A stretch of DNA of 64,000 nucleotides from Conexibacter woesei Iso977N (GCF_000424625.1 NZ_AUKG01000002.1:1116001-1180000); one strand, 5' to 3'. Shown: positions 51,559 to 61,092, counted from the stretch's first letter. Made by a program: numbers and translations. Notes: generated by a model not told the origin, from the sequence alone.

Positions 51559-52020
51559 CTAGATCAACCCCTTGATGACGAAGCTGACGGCGATCGCGGT
51601 CCCGAAGAACGTCGCGGTCGCGGCCAGCGAGGCGGGGGAGACCAGCGCGTTGCCGCTGAGCCCGTTGCCCGACGTGCAGCCGCCCGACAGCTTGGCGCCG
51701 TAGCCGATCAGCGTGCCCGCGGCGACCAGGATCGGCGCGATCACCCAGCGCGCGCCGCCCGTGAACGTGTCGGTCAGCCAGCCGTAGCCGTGGAAGTCCG
51801 GGCCGCCGGCGAGGACCGCGAACAGCGTCCCGCCGAGCAGGACGCCGAGCGCGAACCAGCCGCGCCAGTCGAACCGGACCGACCCGCGCGACAGCTTGCC
51901 GATCAGCTCCGAGAAGCCGCCGGTGACGCCCAGGCGCGCGTTGAACAGCAGGCGGACCGCCACGACGCACAGGCCCAGGACGGGCCCCGCGATCCACCAC
52001 GCCAGCTGATGGTGCTCCAT
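51559..52020 (-). CDS. YeeE/YedE-type transporter half, N-terminal partner
   Basis: 153 residues from ATG 52020 (MEHHQLAWWIAGPVLGLC). Four membrane helices are likely, with the second conserved Cys motif in GYGAKLSGGCTSGNGLSGNA. In full-length YeeE/YedE proteins the two Cys motifs line the path for thiosulfate. Here they are on two adjacent genes that abut exactly, a split layout known for this family. A divergent gap of 31 bases separates it from a glutaredoxin/GST-like gene. Confidence 0.88.
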   Translation of the reverse strand: MEHHQLAWWIAGPVLGLCVVAVRLLFNARLGVTGGFSELIGKLSRGSVRFDWRGWFALGVLLGGTLFAVLAGGPDFHGYGWLTDTFTGGARWVIAPILVAAGTLIGYGAKLSGGCTSGNGLSGNALVSPASLAATATFFGTAIAVSFVIKGLI

Positions 52021-52051
52021 GCCGCGAGGGTAGCCGGGTAGGCTCGCGCCC

Positions 52052-52321
52052 ATGGCCAAGGTCAAGTTGCACCGCTGCTCCTGGACGTTCCTGCACCACG
52101 ACCTCGACGCGTGCTGGCGCGTGCAGAAGGCGCTGGACGAGCAGGGCGTCGAGTACGAGGTCGTCAAGCACGGCTTCGGGAAGGGCAAGCGCCCGCACGT
52201 CGAGGAGCTCAGCGGGCAGAGCAAGCTGCCGGTCCTGGAGGTCCAGGGCGGCGAGGTCTACCGCGAGGAGTCCAAGGAGATGGCGGCCCGGATCCGCGCG
52301 GGGGCGTTCGGCGCGGTCTAG
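52052..52321 (+). CDS. Glutaredoxin/GST-N-like thioredoxin-fold protein
   Basis: 89 residues with the thioredoxin-fold pattern of GST N-terminal domains: VKLHRCSWTFLHHDLDACWR, EVVKHGFGKGKRP, the cis-Pro in QSKLPVLEVQGGEVYRES-type segment (here KLPVLEV then EVYREESKEM). The redox CxxC is missing: the first strand ends in RCSWTF, with one Cys. The Glu-Ser motif after cis-Pro that binds the thiol cofactor is seen as EESK. It may use a low-molecular thiol. It sits between sulfur transporters and a secreted protein gene. Confidence 0.8.
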   Translation: MAKVKLHRCSWTFLHHDLDACWRVQKALDEQGVEYEVVKHGFGKGKRPHVEELSGQSKLPVLEVQGGEVYREESKEMAARIRAGAFGAV

Positions 52322-52328
52322 CGCCGGC

Positions 52329-53024
52329 CTAGCCGCAGAACGGGCGCGTCCAGCCGCCGTTCCAGGTGATCCCGACGCGCGTGGACGGCGCGGCGGGGTC
52401 GGGCGCGAACGTCACGCGGTAGTCGGCGGCGCCGCCGCACTCGTCGCCGTCTTCGTTGGCCGAGTCGAGCCTGACCGTCCGGCCCAGGTCGGTCGGCGAC
52501 AGCGCCCCGAACGTCCCGGCCACGGCGAGGTGCGAGCGCGCCGCGGGCGCCGAGGGCAGCGCCCCGATCGCCTCCGGGTCGGCCTGCGGCTGCTCGAGCG
52601 CGAAGACGACCGCGCCCGCCTTCGTCACCCACGCGGCGGTGGAGTCGTAGACGAACAGCCGCTGCACGCGTGCCTCGGAGGAACCGAGCGCGCGCGTGCC
52701 GAGCAGCCAGCGCTTGCCGTTCTCGGTCGAGCCCGCCCAGATCCGGTCGCCCCTGGCCGCCGGGACCGACCAGGCCGCGTGCGTCGGCTCCCACGCCAGC
52801 TTGCTCCCGGACTTCCACGGCCCGAGCCGCACGACGCGCTTGTGGCCGTACACCGTGGTGCACGAGTAGAGCGAGCCCCTCGCGTGCCAGGCCCGGCCGT
52901 ACGAGTTGTGGAACAGCGTCCCGGCCTTCGCCGGGCACGTCGGCGCCCTGGCCGAAGCGCCCGCCGGGACGGCGAGCAGCGCGGCGGCGGCGAGCAGGGC
53001 GGGGGCGAGGCGGCGGACGGTCAT
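52329..53024 (-). CDS. Secreted protein of unknown function
   Basis: 231 residues from ATG 53024 (MTVRRLAPALLAAAALLAVP), with a signal peptide ending near AGASARA. The mature part is rich in beta-strands and Trp/Gly, with repeats like GRAWHARGSLYSCTTVYGHK and KRWLLGTRALGSSEA that hint at a beta-propeller-like or sandwich fold. Cys pairs are near both ends (TCPAK, SCTTV, DECGG, PFCG). No family is recognised. It lies downstream of the flippase gene on the same strand but 31 bases apart, with its own start. Confidence 0.75.
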   Translation of the reverse strand: MTVRRLAPALLAAAALLAVPAGASARAPTCPAKAGTLFHNSYGRAWHARGSLYSCTTVYGHKRVVRLGPWKSGSKLAWEPTHAAWSVPAARGDRIWAGSTENGKRWLLGTRALGSSEARVQRLFVYDSTAAWVTKAGAVVFALEQPQADPEAIGALPSAPAARSHLAVAGTFGALSPTDLGRTVRLDSANEDGDECGGAADYRVTFAPDPAAPSTRVGITWNGGWTRPFCG

Positions 53025-53055
53025 GTCCAAGCACAACGGCCGCCGGCCGCGCAGG

Positions 53056-54402
53056 TTACGCGGCGGCGGCGGGCGGCTGCACGGTCGCCGGGCCCTGCCG
53101 GTACAACCCGTACAACAACGCGCAGAGCACCGCGGCCGCGCCCGCGTAGCCGACCTCGGCCCGCGTCAGCTCGCTGCCGACCAGCGGGATGACCATCCAC
53201 ACCACGAACAGCACCGCGGCGACCAGCCACGCGGCCGCCGCCTGCCCCGCCCGGCCGCGCGCCAGCGCCGCCTGGTTGAACGTCCCGGCGGTGAGGTGCA
53301 GCCCCATGCCGATCGCGATCACCGCGAGCCCGACGTGGGTGTAGCCCTCCTTGTCGAAGACGACGTGCAGCGCCCACGGGCCGATCGCCAGCAGGCCGAC
53401 GGCGCACAGGCCGGCGAAGCCCCAGATCGCCAGGATCGTCGTCCGGATCGCGCGGTGGAACGCCTCGCCGCCCTCGGTCGCCTCGAGCCCCGCGAGGTGC
53501 GGCAGCAGCGACGTCTGGACCGCCTGGAAGAGCTGCAGCGGCGCGCGCGCGACCATCAGCGCGCTGAAGACGACGCCCGCCGTGGCGGAGTCCGGGACCA
53601 GCAGGACCGCCGCGTTGAGCAGCGTCTGCTCGGAGAGCTGGATCAGCGCGACCGAGCCCGCGAAGCCGGCCGACTCCTTCATCTCGCCGCGGTCGCGCTC
53701 GACCCCGGACGCGGCGGCGGCCGCGGCCTCGTGCCTGCCCAGCGCCCACGGGATCACGCACAGCGACGCCAGCGGCGCCGCGACGATGCCGAGCGCGACG
53801 GCGGTCTCACCGCTCGCGACGCCCACGGCGACGGCGACCGGGAAGCAGAAGCGCGACAGCGACTCGAACAGCACCAGGCCGCCGTAGAGCCCGAACCACT
53901 GGTGCCCGGCGAAGTAGCCGCGCGCGAAGTACGACGCCGCGTAGGCCATTGCCGCGCCGATGAAGATCCAGTACAGCGAGGACTCGCCGTCGAACAGGCC
54001 GTCCTTGATCGGCCCGTGCAGCGCCAGCGCGATGACGAGGAAGGCGAGGGCGAACGAGCCCTGGATCAGCGCCGGCGTCCGCAGCGGGTGCCCGGCGTTG
54101 ATGCCGCGCGCGCGGCGGTCGGCGATCGTCCGCGAGAGCAGCTGCTCGACCGGCCGGTAGATCACCGACATGATCACGAACAGCAGCGACCACAGCAGCG
54201 AGATCCGCCCGTAGGCGTCCTCGTCCAGCACGTGGCCGGCGACGCCGAAGTAGGCGAACGTGAAGAGGCCGGTCGCCGCGATCCCGATCGACAGGATCCG
54301 GGCGCCCGACCCGTAGGACTTCTCGCCGCCCGTGGCCCCCGCGTCGCCGTCGGCGGACGCGGGGATCAGGTCATCGGGAGCCGTGGTGCCGCTACTGGCC
54401 AA
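53056..54402 (-). CDS. Polysaccharide flippase (MOP superfamily), Wzx-like
   Basis: About 448 residues with 12-14 predicted membrane helices. After a 30-residue charged N-terminus the first repeat begins SYGSGARILSIGIAATGLFT. The conserved half-helix VLDEDAYGRISLLWSLLFVI and VEQLLSRTIADRRARG resemble oligosaccharide flippases. Probably moves a lipid-linked glycan across the membrane. The start is TTG at 54402, overlapping the methyltransferase stop (54392). The gene is last in a leftward GT2-methyltransferase-flippase operon. Confidence 0.87.
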   Translation of the reverse strand: MASSGTTAPDDLIPASADGDAGATGGEKSYGSGARILSIGIAATGLFTFAYFGVAGHVLDEDAYGRISLLWSLLFVIMSVIYRPVEQLLSRTIADRRARGINAGHPLRTPALIQGSFALAFLVIALALHGPIKDGLFDGESSLYWIFIGAAMAYAASYFARGYFAGHQWFGLYGGLVLFESLSRFCFPVAVAVGVASGETAVALGIVAAPLASLCVIPWALGRHEAAAAAASGVERDRGEMKESAGFAGSVALIQLSEQTLLNAAVLLVPDSATAGVVFSALMVARAPLQLFQAVQTSLLPHLAGLEATEGGEAFHRAIRTTILAIWGFAGLCAVGLLAIGPWALHVVFDKEGYTHVGLAVIAIGMGLHLTAGTFNQAALARGRAGQAAAAWLVAAVLFVVWMVIPLVGSELTRAEVGYAGAAAVLCALLYGLYRQGPATVQPPAAAA

Positions 54403-55027
54403 TGCGGACGAGGAGCATCGTCCACGGGAACGGCGACCGCGCCTCGACGACGGTCCCGTACCGGCCCAGCAGCTGCGTGAAGCTGCGCTTGGACCAGTGG
54501 TTCAGGTGGCCGGGCGTGTTGCCCAGGTCCTTCAGGTACGCGCCGCGGGCCATGTTCAGCCCGCGCCACAGCGGCTCGCGCGGGACGCTGACCAGCAGCC
54601 ACTTCGACGCGATCCGCGCCATCTCGGAGACCGTGTGCTCGGGGTCCGGGACGTGCTCCAGGACCTCGATCGCCGTGGCGACCTCGAACTCGTTCTCGGC
54701 GAACGGGAGGTTCTCGGCCTTCATCACGACGTACTCGAGGCACGGGTGCTGGCGGCCCTTCCAGGCCTCGTGCAGCTGCGGGTCGTCGAGGTCGAGCCCG
54801 ACGATCCGCTTCATGCCCGGCGTCTGCGCCCACTGGTGGGTCAGCACGCCCTCGCCGCAGCCGACGTCGAGCAGCGTCGTCGGCGCCGCCTTGGCGAACA
54901 GCTCCTCGAGCGTGTGCTCGAAGTTCGCCTGCAGCCTCTTGGCGAGCGGGTTGGTGGTGTTGTACTTGTCGTACGTGTTGCCGGTGACCGTGCCTTCTTG
55001 GTCCACGGTGACGGTCGGAGGGGTCAT
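54392..55027 (-). CDS. Class I SAM-dependent methyltransferase
   Basis: 211 residues from ATG 55027. Motif I TTLLDVGCGEGVLTHQWA, motif II acidic residue GLDLDDP, and ATAIEVLEHVPDPEHTVSEM followed by KWLLVSVPREPLW are typical of the ubiquinone/sugar methyltransferase group. The C-terminal HLNHWSKRSFTQLLGRYG block is common in glycan-associated members. Overlap with GT2 by ATGA and with the flippase gene suggests it methylates a sugar or lipid intermediate of the same pathway. Confidence 0.9.
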   Translation of the reverse strand: MTPPTVTVDQEGTVTGNTYDKYNTTNPLAKRLQANFEHTLEELFAKAAPTTLLDVGCGEGVLTHQWAQTPGMKRIVGLDLDDPQLHEAWKGRQHPCLEYVVMKAENLPFAENEFEVATAIEVLEHVPDPEHTVSEMARIASKWLLVSVPREPLWRGLNMARGAYLKDLGNTPGHLNHWSKRSFTQLLGRYGTVVEARSPFPWTMLLVRIGQ

Positions 55028-56070
55028 AGCTTGAGGGCCTCTCGTTCCTCGGTGCGGCCGGCCTGCGCGCCGGTGGTGGCCTGCTGGCCGGTGTCGCGCG
55101 CGCCGGGCTCGTAGTGGGACGGGGGAACGCCGAGCTGGAGCTCGATGCGCCGGACGCGCTCGAAGATCCGCTGGCTCATGATGCGCTGGCCGTACAGGAG
55201 GTCGCCGATGATCCCGAGGACCCCGACGACGACCGACGCGTTGAACAGCACGGCGCCGAAGATCAGCGACTGCACGTGGCCGGCGCCCTCGCCGTCGGCG
55301 TAGGCGATCACGAAGCGCACGAACGGGATCAGCGCCAGCACGAACAGCAGCAGCGCGAAGTACGAGAACACCTTCAGCGGCTCGTACTGGGTGTAGATGC
55401 GCGTGATCGCGACCGCGTTGCGGCGCACGTACGACGACATCGACGGGAACAGCCGCGACTCGCGCGTCTTCGGGTTGGTCCGGATCGCGACGTGGTCGGT
55501 GGCGACCAGCAGCTTGCCGGCCTGGATGATCGTCTCCAAGGTGTAGGTGTACTTGGAGACGACCGCCATCTGGATCGCGGCCTCGCGGTTGTAGGCGCGG
55601 AAGCCGGAGGTCGTGTCGGGCACGTCGGTGTTCGACGCCTGGCGCACGACCCACGAGCCGAGGTTCTGCAGCCGCTTCTTCAGCGGCGAGAAGTGCTCGA
55701 TCGTGTCGGTCTCGCGGTCGCCGACGACCATGTCGGCGCGGCCGGCGATGATCGGCTCGACCAGCTTCGGGATGTCGCCGCCGAAGTACTGGTTGTCGGC
55801 GTCGGTGTTGACGATGACGTCGGCGCCGAGCTTGAGGCAGGCGTCGAGGCCCGCCTGGAACCCGGCGGCCAGGCCCTTGTTGTTCGTCAGCTTGACGATG
55901 TGGTCGACGCCGTTGGCACGCGCGACCTCGATCGTGCGGTCGGTGGAGCCGTCGTCGATGACGAGCCACTCGACCGTGTCGAAGCCGGGGACCTCACGGG
56001 GGAGGTCTGCCAGCGTGCCGGGCAGCGTCTCCTCCTCGTTGAGGCAGGGGATCTGGATGATGAGCTTCAT
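55024..56070 (-). CDS. Glycosyltransferase family 2, dolichol-phosphate-mannose-synthase-like
   Basis: 348 residues. GT-A fold: IIQIPCLNEEETLPGTL, VIDDGSTDRTIEVA, LTNNKGLAAGFQAGLD, and the metal motif NTDADNQYFGGDI. The acceptor part has VVGDRETDTIEHFSP and DTTSGFRAYNREAA. Two C-terminal helices (KVFSYFALLLFVLALIPF and GAVLFNASVVVGVLGIIGD) anchor it, as in polyprenyl-phosphate glycosyltransferases. It likely charges polyprenyl phosphate, which supplies the GT-C-like genes to the right. The gene's promoter region (56071-56220) is shared with the first of those. Confidence 0.93.
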   Translation of the reverse strand: MKLIIQIPCLNEEETLPGTLADLPREVPGFDTVEWLVIDDGSTDRTIEVARANGVDHIVKLTNNKGLAAGFQAGLDACLKLGADVIVNTDADNQYFGGDIPKLVEPIIAGRADMVVGDRETDTIEHFSPLKKRLQNLGSWVVRQASNTDVPDTTSGFRAYNREAAIQMAVVSKYTYTLETIIQAGKLLVATDHVAIRTNPKTRESRLFPSMSSYVRRNAVAITRIYTQYEPLKVFSYFALLLFVLALIPFVRFVIAYADGEGAGHVQSLIFGAVLFNASVVVGVLGIIGDLLYGQRIMSQRIFERVRRIELQLGVPPSHYEPGARDTGQQATTGAQAGRTEEREALKL

Positions 56071-56220
56071 GAGAAGGATGGGGACGGCACGCGGGGGAAC
56101 GCCGAGCTGGGCGAAGGCGTGCCGTACACTCGCGAGCCCAGTATCTCAGGTGCCGGGGACGCTAGCGGGTTGCCGTAAAACGTCCTAACACGGCCCGGGG
56201 TGCTGACCCTCGACGACTGC

Positions 56221-57744
56221 ATGGAGAGCGCGACGCTCACCTCGCCGCGCCCCGGGCACGGCTTCTTCGCGCGGCTGAAAGCCGTGCCGGAACGCGTTTG
56301 GGCGCGAGCCGGCTTCGCGCTGCTCTGCTTCGGGGCGCTCATCGCCTACGTGGTGTACCCCACGTATCCGAACTACGACTCGGCCTACGCGCTGGTCTGG
56401 GGCCGGGAAGTGGTGCATGGGATCGCGCCGTCCTTCGACGCCTACCGCGCGCCGACCCAGCATCCGCTGGCCGTCGCGGCGGGCGCGCTGCTGTCGCTGC
56501 TGGGCGGATCGGTCGCGCCGCACGCGTGGCTGCTGCTGACCGTCGGCGCGTTCTGCCTGCTGATCGCAGGCGTCTACCGGCTCGGCCGCGCGGCGTTCGG
56601 GCCGTGGGTCGGGCTGGTCGCGGCCCTGTTGGTGATGTCGCGCCTGGACTACGCGTTCCTGGCCGCGCGCGGCTACATCGACGTCCCGTACCTGGCGCTG
56701 ATCGCCTGGGCAGCGGCGCTGGAGACGGCGAAGTGGCGGCGCGGCGGGGTCGTCTGGGTCCTGCTCGCGGTCGCGGGGCTGCTGCGCCCGGAGGCGTGGC
56801 TGCTGCTGGCCGCCTACTGGCTCTGGTGTGGCTGGCCGCTGCGTCGTGCGTGGCGCGCGAACCTCGGGACGCTCGCCCGGACCGCCGCCTACGCCGCGAT
56901 CGCGCCGGTGCTCTGGGTCGCGGTCGACTGGATCGCCACCGGCCATCCGCTGTTCAGCCTCCAGCACACCTCGTCGCTGGCCAACGACCTGCAGCGCACC
57001 AAGCCCGCCTCGCAGGCGCCGTCGTTCGCGCTGCACTCGCTCGACGGGACGCTGAAGTGGCCGGTCCTGCTCGGCGCGATCGCGGGCGTGGTCCTGGCGT
57101 GGGTCTACGCCCGCCGCCGCGCCGCGATCCTGTTCGCGCTCGCCGCGTCCGGGCTGATCACGTTCTTCGCGATCGCCGTCGCCGGGCTGAGCGTCATCGA
57201 CCGCTACCTCGCCGCGTCCGCGCTGGCCCTGCTCGTCTTCGCCGGCTTCGCGATCGCCGGCTTCACGATCCTGGACCGCGCGCACCCGCTGCGCCGCGCC
57301 TGGATCGGCGCCGCGTGCGTCGTCGCGCTGGGCGGTGCCGCGTTCACGGCCACGCACCTTCATCCTGGGTACATCAACCGCGAGCTGAAGACCCGCCGGG
57401 AGCTGCGCCAGGAGCTGGCGCGCGACGTCTCCTCGCCCGCCTTCGCCGCCGCCCGTGCCCGCTGCGGCTCCACGATCTACGTGCCCAACCACAAGCTGAT
57501 CCCCGACGTCCGCTGGATCCTGCATGCTGACCAGGACGCGGTCGTCGCGCGGTCGAGCCTGCGCGACTTCGGCGCAACCGCGCGCGGCGTCCACGTGTTC
57601 GTGGATGGCGCGAGCATGTTGACGAACTCGACCTACGGCCCGTTCGTCCCCGGCTCGCGCGACGATGCACGGATCCAGGACCCTGGCCCGGACCTCCGGG
57701 TGATCTCCCGCAGCCCCCATTTCGTGACCTATGCCTCCTGCTGA
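56221..57744 (+). CDS. GT-C-like membrane glycosyltransferase 1
   Basis: About 507 residues from ATG 56221 (GTG 56200 also possible). Ten or so membrane helices. The first loop YPTYPNYDSAYALVWGREVV then APSFDAYRAPTQHP carries the acidic pair expected of GT-C enzymes that use polyprenyl-phosphate sugars. RLDYAFLAARGYIDVPYLAL and GLLRPEAWLL are shared with the next gene. The C-terminal 110 residues are extracytoplasmic (CGSTIYVPNHKLIPDVRWIL). It starts a three-gene rightward operon; its stop lies 14 bases inside the next gene. Confidence 0.85.
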   Translation: MESATLTSPRPGHGFFARLKAVPERVWARAGFALLCFGALIAYVVYPTYPNYDSAYALVWGREVVHGIAPSFDAYRAPTQHPLAVAAGALLSLLGGSVAPHAWLLLTVGAFCLLIAGVYRLGRAAFGPWVGLVAALLVMSRLDYAFLAARGYIDVPYLALIAWAAALETAKWRRGGVVWVLLAVAGLLRPEAWLLLAAYWLWCGWPLRRAWRANLGTLARTAAYAAIAPVLWVAVDWIATGHPLFSLQHTSSLANDLQRTKPASQAPSFALHSLDGTLKWPVLLGAIAGVVLAWVYARRRAAILFALAASGLITFFAIAVAGLSVIDRYLAASALALLVFAGFAIAGFTILDRAHPLRRAWIGAACVVALGGAAFTATHLHPGYINRELKTRRELRQELARDVSSPAFAAARARCGSTIYVPNHKLIPDVRWILHADQDAVVARSSLRDFGATARGVHVFVDGASMLTNSTYGPFVPGSRDDARIQDPGPDLRVISRSPHFVTYASC

Positions 57745-59266
57745 CGCCGCCGCCGCGACGGCGTCCCGCCCGAACCCCGCGACCGCCCCCGAAGGCGGCC
57801 GCTTCGCACGCGTGCTCGGGCTGCCGTGGCCGGCGATCCTGCTGGCGCTGCTCGCGCTGGCCACCCTGATCGGGTTCTTCGTGTACCCGATGTACCCCAA
57901 CTACGACAGCTACTACAGCTTGATCTGGGGCCGGGAGATCCTGCACGGCCACCTGCCGAGCTTCGACGAGTACCAGTCGCCGACCGAGCACCCGCTGGCC
58001 GTCGCGTTCGGCGCGCTGCTGTCGATCCTCGGCCGCCACGGCGACCGCGTGATGGTCTTCTGCACGCTCGCGTCGTTCGTCGTGCTGTGCGCCGGGATCT
58101 ACCAGGTCGGGCGACGCGCGTTCACGCCGCTGGTCGGCCTCGCCGCCGCGGCGATCCTGTGCACGCGCTTCGACTTCCCGTTCCTGGCCGCGCGCGCCTA
58201 CATCGACATCCCGTACCTGGCGTTCGTCGTCTGGGCGGCGGCGTTCGAGCTGGCCAAGCCGCGGCGCGGTGGTGTCGTCTGGTGGCTGCTGGCCGCCGCC
58301 GGATTGATGCGCCCGGAGGCCTGGCTGATCATCGGGATCTACTTCCTGTGGATGTGCAGCGGCGAGCTCGGCGCCGACCATCCGGACGCCGCCACGCGCT
58401 GGCGCCGCTGGGCCAAGTACGCCGCGTGGGCGGCGATCGGGCCGTTCGTGTGGGTGCTGACCGACTTCGTCGTCACCGGCCACCCGTTCTTCTCGCTGCA
58501 GCACACGACGGGCCTGGCCGAGGAGCTGGGGCGGACCAAGGGCCTGGCCGAGGTGCCGGAGGCGACGCGCAGGTTCTTCCTGAACCTCGCCAAGGCGCCG
58601 GTGCTCTACGCGGGCATCGCGGGCTTCCTGGCGTCGCTGGTCCTGGTCCCGCGCCGCGTGCTGATGCCGCTGGCGCTGTGGCTGATCGGGACCGGGACGT
58701 TCGTCCTGGTCGGGATCGCCGGGCTCTCGGTGATCGACCGCTACCTGCTGGTCCCGACGCTGATGGTGATGGTCTTCGCGGGCTTCACGCTCGCGGGCTG
58801 GACGACGCTGCGCCCGGGCTGGTGGGTCCGGAAGGTCTGGGCGATCGTGGCCTTCGGCGTGATCGTCTACGGCGGCGTCTTCACCGCCACGAGGGTCAAC
58901 TTCCACAACTTCGACGCCGAGCTGAGGCTGCGCGGCAACTCGCACCGCTCGCTCGTGCAGCTGCTCGACAGGCCCGAGGTCCGGGCGGGCATGAGGTGCG
59001 GCCCGGTCTCGACCCCGAACCACAAGCTGATCCCGGACACGCGCTGGATCCTCGACGCGTCGCCCAAGCAGGTCATCGCGCGCGCCGACGACCGCCAGTC
59101 GGACCGCATCAAGCAGGGCGTGTCGATCTTCGTGGTCGACCGCGGCGCGCTGCTGCGCCAGGCGCTGGTGGCCGACACCGACGACCCGTTCGACAACGTG
59201 CCGCTGCCCGGCTTCCACAGGCGCGCGTTCACGTCCTACTACGCCGCGTATGTCCGCTGTCGATGA
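57731..59266 (+). CDS. GT-C-like membrane glycosyltransferase 2, paralogue of 1
   Basis: 511 residues. Same plan as gene 1: YPMYPNYDSYYSLIWGREIL, SFDEYQSPTEHPLAVAFGAL, TRFDFPFLAARAYIDIPYLA and GLMRPEAWLII. It ends with CGPVSTPNHKLIPDTRWILD. The clear one-to-one correspondence of these blocks shows tandem duplication. It may extend the same glycan with a different sugar or position. Overlaps with gene 1 upstream and gene 3 downstream (59250-59266) show translational coupling. Confidence 0.86.
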   Translation: MPPADAAAATASRPNPATAPEGGRFARVLGLPWPAILLALLALATLIGFFVYPMYPNYDSYYSLIWGREILHGHLPSFDEYQSPTEHPLAVAFGALLSILGRHGDRVMVFCTLASFVVLCAGIYQVGRRAFTPLVGLAAAAILCTRFDFPFLAARAYIDIPYLAFVVWAAAFELAKPRRGGVVWWLLAAAGLMRPEAWLIIGIYFLWMCSGELGADHPDAATRWRRWAKYAAWAAIGPFVWVLTDFVVTGHPFFSLQHTTGLAEELGRTKGLAEVPEATRRFFLNLAKAPVLYAGIAGFLASLVLVPRRVLMPLALWLIGTGTFVLVGIAGLSVIDRYLLVPTLMVMVFAGFTLAGWTTLRPGWWVRKVWAIVAFGVIVYGGVFTATRVNFHNFDAELRLRGNSHRSLVQLLDRPEVRAGMRCGPVSTPNHKLIPDTRWILDASPKQVIARADDRQSDRIKQGVSIFVVDRGALLRQALVADTDDPFDNVPLPGFHRRAFTSYYAAYVRCR

Positions 59267-61064
59267 GGGCGTGACGGCCGAGCACGCAGCCCTCGGCGAC
59301 GACGCGCCGGTCGGCGAGGACGCGGCGCGGCGCGCGGTCCGGCGCGCCGACCGTGCGGAGAGGCTGCGCTGGGCGCCGTGGGTCCTGCTGCTGCTGGTCG
59401 CCTCGTTCGTGCTGCGCGTCTGGGGCGCGAAGCAGGGGCTGCCGTACGCGTACAACGCCGACGAGAACGCGCACTTCGTGCCGAAGGCGATCGGGCTCTT
59501 CGACCACGGCTGGAACCCGCACTACTTCGTCAACCCGCCCGCGTACACGTACGTGTTGCACCTCGTGTTCGACGTGTGGTTCGGCGGCCGCGCGGGCGTC
59601 AGCGCGTCGTTCGCGAAGGACCCGACCGACGTCTTCCTGGTCGCGCGCGTCGTGAGCGCCGCCTTCGGGACCGCTGCGGTGTGGTTCCTGTACCTGGCGG
59701 GCGCCAAGCTGTTCGAGGACCGCCGGATCGGGTTCCTGGCCGCGGGGCTGCTGGGCGTCGGCTTCCTGCCGGTCTTCTACTCGCACCTGGCGCTCAACGA
59801 CGTCCCGACGCTGGCGCCGATCTGCCTGGCGCTCTACGGCGTGGCGGGGATCGTCCGGCAGGGGCGCGTGCGCGACTTCCTGTGGGCCGGGATCGGCCTC
59901 GGGCTGGCGTGCGCGACGAAGTACACGGGCGGGATCGTGCTGCTGCCGATCCTCGCGGCGGCCGGCGGCTGGCTGTTCGGGCGGCGCAGGCTGCGCGCGA
60001 CCACGCTGGTGGGCGGGCTGTTCCTGACGGCGCTGTTCGCGCTGATCGCGTTCGCCGCGCTCAACCCCTATGCCCTGCTCGACTTCAGCGGGTTCAGGGA
60101 CGGGCTCAACCACCAGACCTCGGTCGCCGACGACGCGCTGGGCAAGCTCGGGCTGACCGAGAACAACGGGCTCGAGTACTACCTCTGGACGCTGACGTGG
60201 GGGCTGGGCTGGATCCCGGCGATCGCCGCGGCGTTCGGCGTCGTGCTGACCGCGCGCGACAACTGGCGGATCGCGCTCGTGCTGGTCCCGGCGCCGGTGC
60301 TGTTCCTGCTGTTCATGGGCACCCAGGAGCGCTACTTCGGGCGCTGGCTGATGCCGGTGTTCCCGATGATCTGCCTGCTCGCCGCCTACGCGCTGCTGCG
60401 CGGCGCCGACTGGGTCGGGCGCCGGCGGCCGGTCCTGGCGCCCACGATGCTGGTGCTCGCCGCCGCGCTGCTGTGCGGGCAGGGGCTCGTCTACTCGCTG
60501 CACAGCGCGAAGGTGCTGTCGCGCGAGGACACGCGCAACATGGCCCGGACGTGGCTGGTCGACCACGTGCCGCCGAAGACGAAGATCGTCGTCGAGCCGG
60601 TCGTCCCCGACGGCTGGGCGCAGGACGTCGGGCACCCGTCGCCGCTGACGTCCAACGGCAACCGCTGGGTGAAGTTCCCGACGTCGCGCTCGAACATCGC
60701 CAACGACGGCTCGGAGATCCCGGGGCCGGGGCGGATCGTCAACATCGAGGACTACGAGCGGACGCTCTACCCGGGCCTCGTCGACCAGTACGAGCAGGGC
60801 GGCTACTGCTGGGTGGTCGTCGGCTCGACGCAGCGCGGGCGCGCGGAGGTCGACGCGGCCGCCGTGCCGAGGGCGCTGGCGTACTACAGGGAGCTCGAGG
60901 CTCGGTCCGACACGGCGTTCGTGGCGTCGCCCTACCGCGACGGCGCAGGGCCCGTGAACTTCAACTTCGACTGGTCGTTCGACTTCTACCCGCTGGCCTA
61001 CGACCGGCCCGGGCCGACGATGACGATCTACCACCTCAAGGGCGGGCGCTGCGCGGGCGGCTGA
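59250..61064 (+). CDS. PMT/GT39-like membrane glycosyltransferase
   Basis: 604 residues. A cytoplasmic N-terminus (about 45) precedes 11-13 membrane helices. The first external loop YAYNADENAHFVPKAIGLFD with its Asp-Glu pair matches the catalytic loop of the ArnT/PMT (GT39/GT83) family. NPPAYTYVLHLVFD and YLAGAKLFEDRRIGFLAAGL follow. GTQERYFGRWLMPVFPM is a late family block. The C-terminal 150 residues face outside. Not a close paralogue of the preceding two, but in the same operon. Confidence 0.87.
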   Translation: MSAVDEGVTAEHAALGDDAPVGEDAARRAVRRADRAERLRWAPWVLLLLVASFVLRVWGAKQGLPYAYNADENAHFVPKAIGLFDHGWNPHYFVNPPAYTYVLHLVFDVWFGGRAGVSASFAKDPTDVFLVARVVSAAFGTAAVWFLYLAGAKLFEDRRIGFLAAGLLGVGFLPVFYSHLALNDVPTLAPICLALYGVAGIVRQGRVRDFLWAGIGLGLACATKYTGGIVLLPILAAAGGWLFGRRRLRATTLVGGLFLTALFALIAFAALNPYALLDFSGFRDGLNHQTSVADDALGKLGLTENNGLEYYLWTLTWGLGWIPAIAAAFGVVLTARDNWRIALVLVPAPVLFLLFMGTQERYFGRWLMPVFPMICLLAAYALLRGADWVGRRRPVLAPTMLVLAAALLCGQGLVYSLHSAKVLSREDTRNMARTWLVDHVPPKTKIVVEPVVPDGWAQDVGHPSPLTSNGNRWVKFPTSRSNIANDGSEIPGPGRIVNIEDYERTLYPGLVDQYEQGGYCWVVVGSTQRGRAEVDAAAVPRALAYYRELEARSDTAFVASPYRDGAGPVNFNFDWSFDFYPLAYDRPGPTMTIYHLKGGRCAGG

Positions 61065-61092
61065 GGCCGCGCCGTGAGCCCTATCCTCCTGC

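Noticed and set aside
61065-61092. Possible FMN riboswitch before ribD
   Set aside because: Only 28 bases separate ribD from the previous gene, far too few.
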